The notes: a model not told the origin generated them from the sequence alone. A stretch of DNA of 64,000 nucleotides from Burkholderiales bacterium (GCA_030683105.1 JAUXMZ010000025.1:112320-176319), one strand, 5' to 3'; counted from the stretch's first letter, positions 28,199 through 37,976 are shown. Made by a program: numbers and translations.

Positions 28199-28624
28199 TT
28201 AGATGCAGAATGCCCGATAATCCCGGTAGATACAGCGGTTCATGACCACGAACATCCCGGCCTGCCGGGCGCGCAGCGCAGCCGGTTCGTTAACGATACC
28301 CTCTTGAATCCAAAGAGATTTCAGCTTGAGCACCAGGCACTCATCCACTATGCCGTCGATGAATTCGGCCTGACGGAACACATTCACCAGATCGATAGGG
28401 CCGGGGATGTCGGCGAGCCGCGGATAAGCCTGGGCCCCCAGCACTTCCTTCACCGCGGGATGCACCGGAATAATGTTGAAGCCGTAGCCCTGCATGGCTT
28501 TTGCCACGCCGTAGCTGGGACGCGCCGGATTGGGCGACAGTCCGACCACGGCGATGTTTTTCACGGTCTTGAGCAGCGCGCAGCATTGCTCCGGGGTTGG
28601 ATTTTCAAACATTCCCAAACTCAT
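28199..28624 (-). CDS. CoA-binding domain protein (YccU-like)
   Basis: 141 residues forming one Rossmann-type CoA-binding domain. NIAVVGLSPNPARPSYGVAKAM near residue 23 is the nucleotide-binding loop (given in part), followed by NIIPVHPAVKEVLG, YPRLADIPGPIDLVNVFR and LWIQEGI. Related to the N-terminal domain of acyl-CoA synthetases (ADP-forming). Function unknown. It directly abuts dapF. Confidence 0.9.
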   Translation of the reverse strand: MSLGMFENPTPEQCCALLKTVKNIAVVGLSPNPARPSYGVAKAMQGYGFNIIPVHPAVKEVLGAQAYPRLADIPGPIDLVNVFRQAEFIDGIVDECLVLKLKSLWIQEGIVNEPAALRARQAGMFVVMNRCIYRDYRAFCI

Positions 28625-28643
28625 TTTAAAAATCGAAAAATTT

Positions 28644-28753
28644 TAGCCACAGAGAACACAGAGGAAAAACAAACGACGCAACATGATTCGTATCCAGTTA
28701 TTTCAAACTATTGTTATGGTTTTCTCTGTGAACTCTGTGCCCTCTGTGGCTGG
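28644..28753. repeat. CACAGAG palindrome
   Basis: AGCCACAGAGAACACAGAGG (from 28645) plus AAAAAC pairs with GTTTTCTCTGTGAACTCTGTG and CCCTCTGTGGCT (to 28752). Arms of about 30 nt with 9-nt units enclose a loop of about 48 nt of unrelated sequence. Confidence 0.7.
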
Positions 28754-28764
28754 ATGTTCGGTTC

Positions 28765-29292
28765 TTACTGGCCCTGCAATCGCTTTTCCATGATGTAGTC
28801 GTCCATCACAAACCCGCTGCCGATGTCTTTTACCGCCGTGTCCCTGATCCCGAAACCGTATTTGCGGTAAGCGCCGATCGCATTGCGGTTGTTTTTGTTC
28901 ACCGCCAGCACGAGCCGCGAGCAACCCCGCTCCTGCGCGAGGCGGCAAGTCCGCTCGATCAGCATACCGCCATAGCCATGACGCTGACTCTCCTGCCGCA
29001 CATACAATTTATCGAGCTTCATTTCCCCCGGGCCGCTCAGAAAATAAGACGAAAACGCCATGATGTCGTCACCCAGCAGCAGCTTGTCCCACCATAAATC
29101 GTCGCGTTGCAATTCAGCCCGGATGATCGCGGGGGCATAACGTTGCCGCAGCATGTATTCTATCTGCTCGATGCCGATGATGTCCGGGTAATGCGCGAGC
29201 CAGATCTCGCGCGCGAGCGCCGCGATATGCTCCACGTCGCCGGGCCCGACCGGCAAAATTTCCGGACAAAGATTTTTCCCTTCACTCTTCAC
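28765..29292 (-). CDS. GNAT family N-acetyltransferase
   Basis: 175 residues. The acetyl-CoA loop VRQESQRHGYGGMLIER fits the Q/R-x-x-G-x-G/A motif, and NKNNRNAIGAYRKYGFGIRD is the typical motif B. The substrate is unknown. The GTG start at 29292 lies inside GTGAAGAGTGAAGGG repeat units, so the first few residues come from the repeat; no better start is visible. It is 13 nt downstream of the acyltransferase gene on the same strand. Confidence 0.85.
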   Translation of the reverse strand: MKSEGKNLCPEILPVGPGDVEHIAALAREIWLAHYPDIIGIEQIEYMLRQRYAPAIIRAELQRDDLWWDKLLLGDDIMAFSSYFLSGPGEMKLDKLYVRQESQRHGYGGMLIERTCRLAQERGCSRLVLAVNKNNRNAIGAYRKYGFGIRDTAVKDIGSGFVMDDYIMEKRLQGQ

Positions 29293-29305
29293 TCTTCACG
29301 CCGCG

Positions 29306-30172
29306 CTAATAAAAGCGCGGCTCCCCCGGCGGCCGCGTCTTGAAGCGCTTGTGCAGCCAGTAATATTGTTCCGGCATCTCGCGCACGCGCTCCTCGATGA
29401 AGTCATTCATGCGCCGGGTGTCGGCCTCGACATCCTCCGTCGGAAAATTCTCCCACGCCGGATAAAACCTGAGCTCGTAGCCGGCATCCCCGGCCAGCTG
29501 GCGCGTCACCGCGGGCACGATGACCGCACCCGCCAGACGCGCGATGCGCGACAGGCCCGTGATCGTTGCCGCCGGCACACCGAAAAACGGCACGAACACC
29601 GAGTCGCGCTCGCCGAAATCCATGTCCGGCAGATAATAGAAAGGCAGACCGCGGCGCATTGCTTTCACCAACGGGCGTATGCCCTGCTGGCGCGAGAACA
29701 GTTCGGGCATCACAAAGCGCGTGCGCCCATGATAAAGAATGGCGTCGAACACCGGATTCTTCTGGTGGCCGTAGACCGATGCGACCTGATATTCGGAACC
29801 CAGGCGGATGCCGCCCATGTCGAGCCCGACAAAATGGGGCGCGAGCCAGATCACCGGCCGGCCGGCGACCGCCTGCCAGTGCTCCAGCCCCTCGATGCGG
29901 ATCAGGCGCTGCACGCGCGACTTGGCCGACCACCACAGGATGCCGTGTTCGATGAGACTCCTGCCGAAGGCCTGAAAATGCCGGCGCGCCAACTGAACGC
30001 GCGCGGCGTCGCTCAAATCGGGAAAGCACAGCCGCAGATTGGTGAGCGTGACGTGCCGGCGCTCGCGTGCAAGCAGGTAAAGCAGCAGGCCGAAAGCGCG
30101 GCCAACGGGCGCGAGCAGCGTCAGCGGCAGAAAATGCAACACCCAGATGAGTGCGAGGCCGAGACGGGTCAT
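29306..30172 (-). CDS. Lipid A biosynthesis acyltransferase (LpxL-type), HX4D
   Basis: 288 residues from MTRLGLALIWVLHFLP; the longer frame to 30220 translates a repeat. An N-terminal TM anchor is followed by the acyltransferase motif HFVGLD (H-x4-D) and the downstream YLPDMDFGERDSVFVPFFG motif typical of LpxL/HtrB. It would add a secondary acyl chain to Kdo2-lipid IVA at the inner membrane. The second acyltransferase of the same family lies directly upstream, with a repeat between them. Confidence 0.9.
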   Translation of the reverse strand: MTRLGLALIWVLHFLPLTLLAPVGRAFGLLLYLLARERRHVTLTNLRLCFPDLSDAARVQLARRHFQAFGRSLIEHGILWWSAKSRVQRLIRIEGLEHWQAVAGRPVIWLAPHFVGLDMGGIRLGSEYQVASVYGHQKNPVFDAILYHGRTRFVMPELFSRQQGIRPLVKAMRRGLPFYYLPDMDFGERDSVFVPFFGVPAATITGLSRIARLAGAVIVPAVTRQLAGDAGYELRFYPAWENFPTEDVEADTRRMNDFIEERVREMPEQYYWLHKRFKTRPPGEPRFY

Positions 30173-30327
30173 CTTGCAAGTGAAGGGTGAAGAGTGAAGG
30201 GTGAAGGGAAGCACGCCCAAAAAAATCCGTCAACAGTGGAAACTGCTTTAACGCTGCCATATGCCCCCAATGACAAAAGGGCATATTCGAGCATGGGGGT
30301 GCTGCCCTTCACTCATTCACCCTTCAC
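30173..30327. repeat. GTGAAGGGTGAAGAG palindrome between the two acyltransferases
   Basis: GTGAAGGGTGAAGAGTGAAGG units (30180-30210) face CCCTTCACTCATTCACCC and CTTCACTCATTCACG units (30304-30333). The right arm reaches into the end of the upstream acyltransferase gene, whose last codons (RARE) it helps to form. About 95 nt of other sequence separates the arms. Confidence 0.6.
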
Positions 30328-31179
30328 TCATTCACGTGCCCGCGGGGGCAGAGCCCCCGCGGGCACCTTATACCGGTTATAGCTCCACAAATACTGCGCG
30401 GGGCAGGTGCGCACCACGGCTTCGATCGCGCGGTTGAGCGCGGTCTCATCGAGGCCGGAAACCGGCACCTGCTGCAAATGCAGATGGTAGCCGGCGCCAT
30501 GCGGCAGGCGTTCGGCAAACGCCATGATCACCGCCGCGTCCGTGGCCTTTTGCAGCCGCGCCACAAGTGTCATGGTGTAGGCGGGACGGCCGAAGAAATC
30601 AGCCCAGACGCCTTCGCCGACACCCGGCGCCTGGTCCGGCAGCAGGCCGACTGCTTCGCCGCGCTGCAATGCCTTGTACAGGGTGCGCACACCGCGCAGG
30701 GTCGCGGGCGCCACGGTCGACCGCCAGCGGTTGCGGCCCGCGATCATCAGCGGCTCTATCCAGCGCAGTTTGGGCGGACGATAGAGCACGGTGATCGGCA
30801 GACGCTGTGCGCCGTAGAGCGCGGAAATCTCGAAGCACCCGAGATGCGGCGTCAGGAATATCAGGCCCTTGCCGCCGTGCTGGGCCTGCTCGGCGACCTG
30901 CCAGGTGTCGCAGCGGACCCACTGCGCGACGCGCTCGTCAGCGCCAAACCAGACCGGAACCAGTTCAGCCACGCCTTTTCCTGCTTCAGCCACGGCCTGG
31001 CGCAGCAGCACCGTGCAGGACGGGGCGTCGGCGCATACCCCGCTGGAGTAGAGGTTATCCCTGAGGCGCGCCGCATAGGTGGGGGAGGCCCAATAGACCA
31101 GCCAGCCCAGCGCGGCTCCGACACGGTGCAGCCATGCCAGGGGCAGCCGCGCAATCAGTCGCAACAACGGGATTATCAT
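30328..31179 (-). CDS. Lipid A biosynthesis acyltransferase (LpxL/LpxM-type), HX4E
   Basis: 283 residues. The catalytic motif is HLGCFE (H-x4-E) in FLTPHLGCFEISAL, followed by LLPDQAPGVGEGVW, the usual second motif. The N-terminal hydrophobic helix suggests inner-membrane association. It would transfer the other secondary acyl chain to lipid A. It is transcribed toward the HX4D paralogue and divergent from metK. Which of the pair acts as LpxL or LpxM cannot be told from sequence. Confidence 0.9.
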   Translation of the reverse strand: MIIPLLRLIARLPLAWLHRVGAALGWLVYWASPTYAARLRDNLYSSGVCADAPSCTVLLRQAVAEAGKGVAELVPVWFGADERVAQWVRCDTWQVAEQAQHGGKGLIFLTPHLGCFEISALYGAQRLPITVLYRPPKLRWIEPLMIAGRNRWRSTVAPATLRGVRTLYKALQRGEAVGLLPDQAPGVGEGVWADFFGRPAYTMTLVARLQKATDAAVIMAFAERLPHGAGYHLHLQQVPVSGLDETALNRAIEAVVRTCPAQYLWSYNRYKVPAGALPPRARE

Positions 31180-31250
31180 GAATTTTGTTTTATAAATCGG
31201 AGCTTATCTGATATTCTAAGCGCCTTTTTTCAATTCACGAAACGCGAGCC

Positions 31251-32414
31251 ATGAGCGACTTCCTGTTTACCTCCGAATCTGTTTCCGAAGGCCACCCCGA
31301 TAAAGTAGCGGACCAGATCTCCGATGCCGTGCTCGACGCCATTCTGACCCAGGACAAGCACGGCCGCGTTGCCGCCGAAACGCTGGTGGCGACCGGGCTC
31401 GTGATGATGGCCGGTCAAGTGACGACCGAAGCCCGTATCGATTACGCGGACATCGCGCGCGACATCGTCAAACGCATAGGCTACGACAGTTCCGATGTCG
31501 GCTTTGATTACAAGACCTGCGCGGTGCTGACCGCGTTCGACCGCCAGTCTCCGGATATCGCGCAAGGGGTGAACGAAGGCACGGGCATGGACCTCGAGCA
31601 GGGCGCGGGCGACCAGGGCCTCATGTACGGCTTTGCGTGCGACGAGACCCCGCAGTTGATGCCGATGCCGATTTTCTACGCCCACCGCCTGATGGAACGC
31701 CAGAGCGAGCTGCGCAAAGACGGCCGCCTGCCGTGGCTGCGGCCCGATGCGAAATCCCAGGTCAGCGTGCGTTATGTGGACGGCAAGCCGCATCACATCG
31801 ATACCGTGGTGATTTCGACCCAGCACAGCCCCGACATTTCCCACGAACCGCTGACCGAAGCGGTGATCGAAGAAATCGTCAAACCGGTGCTGCCGAAAAA
31901 CATGATCACCAGGGAAACCAAGTTCCTGATCAACCCGACCGGACGCTTCGTCATCGGCGGCCCGATGGGCGACACCGGGTTGACGGGCCGCAAGATCATC
32001 GTCGACACCTACGGCGGTTACTCGCGCCACGGCGGCGGCGCATTTTCCGGAAAGGATCCTTCCAAGGTCGATCGCTCCGCGGCTTATGCCGCGCGCTATG
32101 TCGCGAAAAACATCGTGGCGGCGGGCCTGGCCACAAAATGTGAAATCCAGGTCGCCTACGCCATCGGTGTGGCGCGTCCCGTGAGCGTGCTGGTCGATAC
32201 CTTCGGCACCGGCAAGATCAGCGAGGACAAGATTGCCAAGCTGGTCGAAAAACATTTCGACCTGCGTCCCAAGGGCATCATCCAGTCGCTGGACCTGCTG
32301 CGCCCGATCTACACCAAGACCGCCGCGCATGGCCACTTCGGCCGCGACGAACCGGAATTTACCTGGGAAGCTACGGACAAAGCTGCCGCGCTCAAAGCGG
32401 ACGCGGGCATTTAG
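31251..32414 (+). CDS. metK: S-adenosylmethionine synthetase
   Basis: Makes SAM from methionine and ATP. 387 residues. [22 protein letters not shown] at the N-terminus (partly quoted), [12 protein letters not shown] near residue 118 and the phosphate-binding [18 protein letters not shown] near residue 263 are the MetK signatures. ATG start with a modest purine-rich SD (CGCGAG). It precedes the SAH riboswitches, ahcY and metF, so SAM synthesis and SAH recycling are encoded side by side. No SAM riboswitch is visible upstream. Confidence 0.98.
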   Translation: MSDFLFTSESVSEGHPDKVADQISDAVLDAILTQDKHGRVAAETLVATGLVMMAGQVTTEARIDYADIARDIVKRIGYDSSDVGFDYKTCAVLTAFDRQSPDIAQGVNEGTGMDLEQGAGDQGLMYGFACDETPQLMPMPIFYAHRLMERQSELRKDGRLPWLRPDAKSQVSVRYVDGKPHHIDTVVISTQHSPDISHEPLTEAVIEEIVKPVLPKNMITRETKFLINPTGRFVIGGPMGDTGLTGRKIIVDTYGGYSRHGGGAFSGKDPSKVDRSAAYAARYVAKNIVAAGLATKCEIQVAYAIGVARPVSVLVDTFGTGKISEDKIAKLVEKHFDLRPKGIIQSLDLLRPIYTKTAAHGHFGRDEPEFTWEATDKAAALKADAGI

Positions 32415-32429
32415 CCTTATTTCACCCCG

Positions 32430-32447
32430 CCCGGCAGGCCGGGTTTT
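32430..32447 (+). terminator. Possible short intrinsic terminator after metK
   Basis: CCCGG (32430-32434), loop CAGG, CCGGG (32439-32443), then TTTT. A 5-bp stem is short but GC-only and lies 16 nt after the metK stop. It would separate metK transcription from the riboswitch-controlled ahcY. Confidence 0.4.
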
Positions 32448-32462
32448 GAGTTAAAATAGAAC

Positions 32463-32541
32463 TGCTGAGGAGCGTTGCGACCGGCCGGGGTATAGCCCCA
32501 TGTGCCGGCCAGGCTCAGCAAGAACCAACGGCGCTCGCACC
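32463..32541 (+). promoter_or_regulatory. SAH riboswitch aptamer 1 (upstream of ahcY)
   Basis: Matches the S-adenosylhomocysteine riboswitch pattern. P1 is GCTGAG (32464-32469) with CTCAGC (32514-32519). The core has GAGGAGCGTTGCGACC and CCAGGCTCAGC. P2 is CCGGC (32481-32485) with GCCGG (32504-32508), capped by GGGG-TATAG-CCCC. The pseudoknot pairs GAGCG (32470-32474) with CGCTC (32532-32536) in AACGGCGCTC. SAH binding should favour this fold and hold the 5' strand of the adjoining terminator, giving expression when SAH is high. Confidence 0.88.
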
Positions 32542-32567
32542 TGAAACGGTGCGAGCGCTATTTTTTT
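32531..32567 (+). terminator. Riboswitch-controlled intrinsic terminator
   Basis: GCGCTCGCACC (32531-32541), loop TGAAAC, GGTGCGAGCGC (32548-32558), then TA and seven T. The perfect 11-bp stem uses GCGCTC (32531-32536), which is also the 3' strand of the aptamer-1 pseudoknot, so terminator and bound aptamer are mutually exclusive. Confidence 0.88.
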
Positions 32568-32577
32568 GTGGGTCGAT

Positions 32578-32662
32578 TTTCCGAGGGGCGCTGCGACCAG
32601 CACAGTCTGGCCAGGCTCGGAAATAGCCCTGTACGTGGAACCGCGCCCCTACACTTCAGGAG
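32578..32662 (+). promoter_or_regulatory. SAH riboswitch aptamer 2, next to the ahcY ribosome-binding site
   Basis: A second copy of the same pattern. P1 is TTTCCGAG (32578-32585) with CTCGGAAA (32616-32623). The core is GAGGGGCGCTGCGACC and CCAGGCTCGG. P2 is CCAG-CACAGT-CTGG (32597-32610). The pseudoknot pairs GGGCGC (32586-32591) with GCGCCC (32643-32648). The changes in the two pseudoknot strands relative to copy 1 are compensatory. The SD AGGAG (32658-32662) lies 8-10 nt after the pseudoknot, and no terminator follows, so any control by this copy is probably at initiation. Confidence 0.8.
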
Positions 32663-32668
32663 TTTCGC

Positions 32669-34084
<1,416 letters not shown>

Positions 34085-34092
34085 GCAAGATA

Positions 34093-34947
34093 ATGGCCGC
34101 CTCACCCCTCGCGCCTCACGCCTCACGCATTTTCAGCTTTGAGTTCTTTCCGCCGAATACGCCGGAAGGCGTGGAAAAACTGCGCGCGTGCACCCGCCAG
34201 CTCGCCCAACTCAAGCCGGAGTTCTTTTCCGTAACGTTCGGCGCGGGCGGCTCGACGCGCGAGCACACGCTGGACACTGTGCTCGACATCCGCACCCAGG
34301 GTTACGCGGCCGCCCCTCACATCTCCTGCATCGCCTCGACCCGGGACAGCATCCGCGGGATGCTGCAGAAGTACAAGGACAACGGCATCCGCCACCTGGT
34401 CGCACTACGCGGCGACCTGCCATCGGGGCTCGCTGCTGCCGGAGAGTTCCGCTATGCCAACGAGCTGGTGGCCTTCATCCGCGAGGAATTTGGCGACACG
34501 TTTTTTATCGAGGTAGCAGCCTACCCCGAGTACCATCCCCAGGCTAAAAACGCCCAGGACGACCTGCTGAACTTCAAGCGCAAGGTCGAAGCCGGTGCCG
34601 ATTCCGCAATTACCCAGTATTTCTACAATGCCGATGCTTACTACCATTTCGTCGATGAATGCCGCGCCATGGGAATAGGCGTGCCCATCGTTCCCGGCAT
34701 CATGCCGATCGGCCGTTTCTCCCAGCTCGCGCGCTTTTCTGATGCCTGCGGCGCAGAGATCCCGCGCTGGATCCGCAGGAAACTCGAAGGCTATGGCGAC
34801 GACACCGCCTCCATCCGCGCTTTCGGGCTCGATGTGGTGACCGACCTGTGTGACGACCTGCTGGAGAACGATGCGCCGGGGTTGCACTTCTACACGCTCA
34901 ATCAGGCGGGGCTCGCCTCGACCATCTGGCAACGGCTGGGTTTGTAA
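34093..34947 (+). CDS. metF: 5,10-methylenetetrahydrofolate reductase
   Basis: FAD-dependent reductase supplying methyl-THF for homocysteine methylation. 284 residues. FSFEFFPPNTPEGVEKL, then SVTFGAGGSTREHTLD, LRGDLP and ITQYFYNADAYYHF are MetF hallmarks, and PGIMPI is conserved. The ATG at 34093 follows the ahcY stop by 8 nt. Codons 2-11 (AASPLAPHAS) are CCTCACGC-type repeat units, so the N-terminus has been extended or replaced by repeat sequence. Probably in one operon with ahcY under the same riboswitches. Confidence 0.95.
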   Translation: MAASPLAPHASRIFSFEFFPPNTPEGVEKLRACTRQLAQLKPEFFSVTFGAGGSTREHTLDTVLDIRTQGYAAAPHISCIASTRDSIRGMLQKYKDNGIRHLVALRGDLPSGLAAAGEFRYANELVAFIREEFGDTFFIEVAAYPEYHPQAKNAQDDLLNFKRKVEAGADSAITQYFYNADAYYHFVDECRAMGIGVPIVPGIMPIGRFSQLARFSDACGAEIPRWIRRKLEGYGDDTASIRAFGLDVVTDLCDDLLENDAPGLHFYTLNQAGLASTIWQRLGL

Positions 34948-34975
34948 CCACCGCGGGACCGCCTCGCGCAGGCCG

Positions 34976-35006
34976 TTGCCGCGCCGGCGCCTTCCACGGC
35001 TATACT
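34976..35006 (+). promoter_or_regulatory. Weak promoter candidate and leader hairpin before the MgtE gene
   Basis: TTGCCG (34976-34981) and TATACT (35001-35006) with a 19-nt spacer. Just downstream, TCGTGGC (35017-35023) pairs with GCCACGA (35029-35035) around CGCCC. Both lie before the SD at 35051. By eye only; no known magnesium-sensing RNA was recognised. Confidence 0.3.
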
Positions 35007-35060
35007 GTCGCCGTGATCGTGGCCGCCCGCCACGACCATCTCATGGAAGGGGAGGCTCCC

Positions 35061-36299
35061 GTGAATGCCGGCTCGCCCGCTACGCAGCAGTCCACGCTAA
35101 CCACGCAGCAGAAAACACTCGTTCAGGAAGCCAAGTTGCGGCCGGCGCAAAGCGCGGCTGCGATTATGGCCGAACACCCGGCGGCTACCGTCGCCCCCGC
35201 GCTGCAGGCGCTCAACCCGGGGTTCGCCCAGGACATCCTCGCGGAGTTTGCTGCAGGCTTTCGCCACGAAGTGTTGAGCGCAGCGCCCGCCGAAATCGCC
35301 CGCCAGTGGGAGCGCAACCTCGATTACGAGCAGGGCAGCATCGGCCGCATGATGGAGCCGGCTTATGCCGTGTTCCGCCCGGAGATCACGGTCGGCGTTG
35401 CCACCGAACAATTGCGCACACTGGTCAGGACCCGCTTCATCACCTACTGCTACGTCACCGATGCAAGCGGCAAGCTGACGGGCATCATCACCATGCGCGA
35501 CCTGTTGTTTGCAGAAAACGGGACGCTGCTCGAAACCATCATGCTGCGCAACCCGTTCTATCTAAAACCCGGCACACCGCTCGCCGGTGCCATGAAACTG
35601 GTGCTCGACCGCCATTATCCCGTCTACCCCGTGTGTGACGACAACGGCGTACTGCTGGGGCTGGTGCGCGGCCAGGCGATGTTCGAGGAGCAGAACCTCG
35701 AAATCACGGCACAGGTCGGCAGCATGGTCGGCGTCGAGAAAGAAGAGCGGCTGGCCACACCGTGGCAGCAAAGCCTGAAGTTTCGCCATCCGTGGCTGCA
35801 ACTGAACCTGCTCACGGCATTTGTCGCCGGCGCTGTGGTCGCGCTATTCCAGGATACCGTCGATCGCCTGGTGATACTCGCCCTGTTTCTGCCGGTGCTC
35901 GCCGGGCAATCCGGCAATACCGGCTGCCAGGCATTGGCGGTAACGCTGCGCGGCCTCACCCTGGGCGAACTCAAACCCGGCAATGAAAGAATGCTGGTGA
36001 CCAAAGAGGCTTTACTCGGGCTCATGAATGGGGCTCTGGTGGGTCTGGTCGCGGCGCTCGGCATGTACATCGTGGCCAGCTACCAGCACACGCCGAATGC
36101 ACTGCTGCTTGCCGTCGTCGTCTGGCTGGCGATGATTGGCAGCTGTGTCGCGAGCGGCATCTCCGGCGCCATGGTGCCGCTGACGCTCAAGCGTTTTGGC
36201 GCCGATCCCGCGACGGCTTCGAGCATTTTCCTCACCACGGCCACCGACGTGGTGAGCATGGGCTTGTTGCTCGGGCTGGCGACGCTGCTGATCCGCTGA
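35061..36299 (+). CDS. mgtE: MgtE-family magnesium transporter
   Basis: 412 residues from a GTG at 35061, chosen because GGGGAGG lies 6 nt upstream; in-frame ATG 35043 and GTG 35013 have no comparable SD. An N-terminal helical domain (AIMAEHPAATVAPALQALNP) is followed by two CBS domains (YCYVTDASGKLTGIITMRDLL and YPVYPVCDDNGVLLGLVRG, given in part) and a five-TM pore. The pore has GNTGCQALAVTLRGLTLGEL and the conserved ISGAMVPLTLKRFGADPA. It is a Mg2+ channel or transporter of the inner membrane, and the CBS pair normally senses Mg2+. Confidence 0.92.
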   Translation: MNAGSPATQQSTLTTQQKTLVQEAKLRPAQSAAAIMAEHPAATVAPALQALNPGFAQDILAEFAAGFRHEVLSAAPAEIARQWERNLDYEQGSIGRMMEPAYAVFRPEITVGVATEQLRTLVRTRFITYCYVTDASGKLTGIITMRDLLFAENGTLLETIMLRNPFYLKPGTPLAGAMKLVLDRHYPVYPVCDDNGVLLGLVRGQAMFEEQNLEITAQVGSMVGVEKEERLATPWQQSLKFRHPWLQLNLLTAFVAGAVVALFQDTVDRLVILALFLPVLAGQSGNTGCQALAVTLRGLTLGELKPGNERMLVTKEALLGLMNGALVGLVAALGMYIVASYQHTPNALLLAVVVWLAMIGSCVASGISGAMVPLTLKRFGADPATASSIFLTTATDVVSMGLLLGLATLLIR

Positions 36300-36698
36300 C
36301 AGCAAAGGCTCGCGCTTTTGCCGAAGGCAATTGGTGGCTCACAGTGGTTTTTCGGAAAACATCGCCGGATGAGGACGGTGTCGCGTTTTCTTGTTAAATT
36401 CCAGCGTTAAATGCAAAGTCAGAAAGCAACACGGCCCCACGCAACGGATTTATCAAGACCGCGAAGACATCGGATTTTGTACGAAAGTCGATTCAACGTA
36501 CGGGATTGAATGGCGTGACAGCAGCGCCACCCAAATAAAAAATGAATCCCCCGGCAAGCCGCTGCGCCATCATGCTAATTGTGTAGCGCCCCGTGAATGT
36601 TTCTGCTATCTTGACGTGAAGAATTAAATAGTTTTGGTTCGGGAATATTTCCCGCCTGATTCCATTCATGCTGGCGATCAGTAAGGAGAATATAAACG
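36300..36698. other. 399-nt intergenic region before the M20/ABC unit
   Basis: No convincing gene; one 78-codon frame (36391-36627) has no SD, no family features and odd composition. The region is less GC-rich than its flanks. Near the end is GGGAATATTTCCC (36641-36653), an inverted repeat of 5-bp arms that could be an operator, then AAGGAG (36683-36688) as SD for the M20 gene. Confidence 0.5.
36641..36653. promoter_or_regulatory. Palindromic operator-like site
   Basis: GGGAATATTTCCC has perfect 5-bp arms around TAT, 46 nt before the start of the M20/ABC unit. No regulator gene is adjacent on this side; the HTH at 42517-42783 is at the far end. The assignment is speculative. Confidence 0.25.
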
Positions 36699-37976
36699 AT
36701 GGCCCATCCGGATTACGCGCGTGCGGCGCAACATATCACCTCCGAAGCTGTCAGAGACACCCTGGTGGATATGGTCGACATCGCGAGCCCCACGGGACGC
36801 GAAGGCGCAATGGCCGAATATCTGATCCAACGCCTGCGGAAAGCAGGCTTCACGGCGTATCCCCAGGAAGTCAGTGCGAACCGGCCAAACGCGGTCGGGG
36901 TGCGTCCCGGCACCGGCGACGGCATCAATCTTCTATTCACCGGTCACATGGACACCTCCTACGACGGCGACGAGGATTACCTCCAGGGCGAAGGCTTCAA
37001 GGCCAAGGGAGTTTATCGGGACGGCTGGATCTGGGGGCTGGGCTCCCACAACATGAAAAGCGGGCTCGCATCGGCGCTGGTCGCACTTGAGGCGATCTGT
37101 CGCGAGGGCATCGAACTCAAGGGTGACCTGCTTTACGGCGGCGTTGTGGGCGAAACGGAAAAAGCGGCGATCGACGAATTCAGAGGTGATTCAGTAACGG
37201 GTTACGGCGTCGGTACGCGCCATTTGGTGCTGCACGGCATTTCTGCCGACTATTCGATTCTCGCTGAGCCGACCGGTCTCAAGGTCTGCACCGCAAACAT
37301 GGGGGCTATCTGGGCCAAAATCAGTGTCGGCGGGACAGTCAGCCACGCCGCATTCTCGCGCAATCCCGGCGTAGTCAATGCAATTCAGCAAATGCACACC
37401 CTGCAAACGAGCCTCCTGCAGTGGTCTGCGGAATACGAGGCAGAGCACATTTATATGGGGGAACGCCCGAACGTGACCATCTCTGCAATCCGCGGCGGCA
37501 TGCCGTGGCGACTGGCTCGTAACCCATTCGAATGCAGCCTCTATCTGGATATACGGACCATCCCCGGACAGACTGCAGACGATGTCAAGCGCTCCTTACG
37601 CAAGACCTTGAGGGCATTTTCAAATTCAAACCATTGTCCCGAGCCGACACTCGAGTTCTTCGTCAACGATCCAGCCACCACAATTAGCGCTGAGGAACTT
37701 GTTACAAAAGTAGTCTGCGCGGCCCACAAGCGGGTAACCAGCAAGGAATCCCAGCTGATCATCCGGCGCCCGGGCGCTGATTCCACCCACCTCAACCGCT
37801 ACGATGTGCCCTGCATCGTCTACGGTCCGGGCGGTCGAATGCACCCCGACGCCAAAGGATTGATGCATGCGGTCGGCGAACACGTGTATGTAGAAGACAT
37901 GGTTACCGCCGCCAAAGTCTATCTCGATGCGGCCCTCACCTTGTGCAGCCAGCCCGCGACCGCCAGAGGTGGCTAA
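36699..37976 (+). CDS. M20-family metallohydrolase (ArgE/DapE-like)
   Basis: 425 residues. Predicted zinc-dependent amidohydrolase or peptidase with catalytic and lid (dimerisation) domains. FTGHMDTS carries metal ligand H83 and D85. The next motif is SHNMKSG, in which N118 replaces the usual bridging Asp (SDMKGG). The general-base region is GETEKAAIDEF. The C-terminal GPGGRMHPDAKGLMHAVGEHVYVEDM holds the last His ligands (described in part). SD AAGGAG lies 10 nt upstream. First gene of a unit with an ABC importer and a Rid-family protein, so it probably acts on the imported compound; substrate unknown. Confidence 0.85.
   Translation: MAHPDYARAAQHITSEAVRDTLVDMVDIASPTGREGAMAEYLIQRLRKAGFTAYPQEVSANRPNAVGVRPGTGDGINLLFTGHMDTSYDGDEDYLQGEGFKAKGVYRDGWIWGLGSHNMKSGLASALVALEAICREGIELKGDLLYGGVVGETEKAAIDEFRGDSVTGYGVGTRHLVLHGISADYSILAEPTGLKVCTANMGAIWAKISVGGTVSHAAFSRNPGVVNAIQQMHTLQTSLLQWSAEYEAEHIYMGERPNVTISAIRGGMPWRLARNPFECSLYLDIRTIPGQTADDVKRSLRKTLRAFSNSNHCPEPTLEFFVNDPATTISAEELVTKVVCAAHKRVTSKESQLIIRRPGADSTHLNRYDVPCIVYGPGGRMHPDAKGLMHAVGEHVYVEDMVTAAKVYLDAALTLCSQPATARGG

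Noticed and set aside
31180..31250. SAM riboswitch before metK
   Set aside because: The leader is only about 70 nt and shows none of the conserved SAM-aptamer segments.
36391..36627. 78-codon frame upstream of the M20 gene
   Set aside because: No Shine-Dalgarno sequence, no domain, unusual composition; treated as non-coding.
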